A DNA stretch of 8,096 bases. Origin: Akkermansiaceae bacterium UBA5689. GTDB taxonomy: Bacteria; Verrucomicrobiota; Verrucomicrobiia; Verrucomicrobiales; Akkermansiaceae. Of this stretch, positions 7,464-8,096 are shown one piece after another. The notes beneath the pieces are model-generated. The model was given only the letters and a program-made list of their open reading frames with translations, made no database searches and had not been told where the DNA came from. A program made the translations under genes and the position numbers. Each line of letters starts with the position of its first letter. Position 1 is the first letter of the stretch. Where the stretch lies: the NCBI GenBank assembly GCA_002420305.1, contig DIHT01000144.1, positions 1-8,096 on the forward strand, in the 5' to 3' direction.

Positions 7464-8096
7464 ATGAAGACTCTTCGCCTTCGTCTCTCGCTCCTTCTCT
7501 TCCTCTTCGCCGCCACTGGCCCAGCAAACGGCGAGAAAAACCGTCCTAACATCGTCCTCATCATGGCCGATGACCTCGGCTACCATGACCTTTCCTCATA
7601 TGGTCATCCGAAAATCAAAACTCCCGTTCTTGATCAACTGGCGCGGGAAGGAGTCAAGCTCACCAGTTTCTACGCCGGAGCAACGGTATGCACCCCTTCC
7701 CGCATGGCTCTCCTTACCGGCGCCTACCCAACCCGCCTTGGCTGGTCCAAGGGCGTGATTGGCCATATCATGAAGACGGGACAGGGCCTGAGCCCAGACG
7801 CGCTCACCATGCCGGAGATCTTCAAGGCTGCCGGTTACCGGACCGCGATGTTTGGCAAATGGCACCTCGGAGACGAACCACCCCTCCGCCCCCACCGGCA
7901 GGGGTTCGAGACCACCTGCTATCTGAACAAGAGCAACAATCAGACCAAGGAGCTATGGAGAGATGACAAGGTCATCGAGAATCCTTTCATCAATAGACTC
8001 CTGAGTGAGCGCTTCACCAACGAGGCAATCAAATTCATCGAATCTAATCGGGATCAGCCATTTTTTCTCTATCTTCCTCATACCGCCCCTCACTTT
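7464..8096 (+). CDS. Secreted sulfatase (arylsulfatase family S1), 3' end cut by window edge
   Basis: This frame runs for 211 codons from ATG 7464 to the right edge without a stop. Residues 1-23 form a signal peptide (MKTLRLRL, hydrophobic core LLLFLFAA, cleavage near ANG). Next comes the sulfatase start RPNIVLIMADDLGY with metal-binding Asp36-Asp37. The formylglycine motif is C76-T-P-S-R80, followed by MALLTGAYPTR. The downstream signature GKWHLG supplies Lys132 and His134, and PFFLYLPHTAPH (199-210) supplies His210. All active-site residues expected in this half are present. The second calcium ligands (Asp-Asn) would lie beyond the edge. The enzyme should hydrolyse sulfate esters, in these bacteria often from sulfated polysaccharides, outside the cytoplasm after Cys76 is oxidised to formylglycine. 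The substrate and S1 subfamily cannot be assigned from half a protein. It begins 55 bases after the TM2 gene with no terminator between, so it may be read from the same transcript or have its own promoter. No Shine-Dalgarno sequence precedes the ATG. Confidence 0.95.
   Translation, partial: MKTLRLRLSLLLFLFAATGPANGEKNRPNIVLIMADDLGYHDLSSYGHPKIKTPVLDQLAREGVKLTSFYAGATVCTPSRMALLTGAYPTRLGWSKGVIGHIMKTGQGLSPDALTMPEIFKAAGYRTAMFGKWHLGDEPPLRPHRQGFETTCYLNKSNNQTKELWRDDKVIENPFINRLLSERFTNEAIKFIESNRDQPFFLYLPHTAPHF

Overview
The window reads as a chromosomal segment of a Planctomycetota/Verrucomicrobiota-type (PVC superphylum) bacterium, with Verrucomicrobiota the more likely guess. The reasons are a DUF1549/DUF1553 protein, a secreted family S1 sulfatase and a secreted class C beta-lactamase-fold serine hydrolase in close proximity, moderate GC by eye, and few recognisable Shine-Dalgarno sequences. 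The phylum is inferred from gene content only.

Left part, minus strand: a secreted serine hydrolase of the EstB/beta-lactamase family (1318-2460) is followed 81 bases later by a DUF1549/DUF1553 protein with a CxxCH motif (1-1236). This second gene is cut by the window's left edge and appears to use a TTG start. The two could form one transcription unit. A 208-base gap (2461-2668) separates them from the divergent right-hand genes and should hold promoters for both directions.

Right part, plus strand: an RND periplasmic adaptor (2669-3979) overlaps by ATGA with an RND inner-membrane pump (3976-7173), giving the inner-membrane and periplasmic parts of an efflux system. No outer-membrane factor is present. 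The end of the pump gene overlaps by 68 bases a small TM2-domain membrane protein (7106-7408). After 55 bases comes a secreted sulfatase (7464-8096), cut by the right edge, with an intact C-x-P-x-R formylglycine motif.

No RNA genes, insertion sequences, CRISPR arrays or convincing terminators were seen. All proteins belong to recognisable families and I do not see a clearly new system. The most curious points are the TM2 gene embedded in the pump's 3' end and the compact, non-ATG-started DUF1549/DUF1553 gene.
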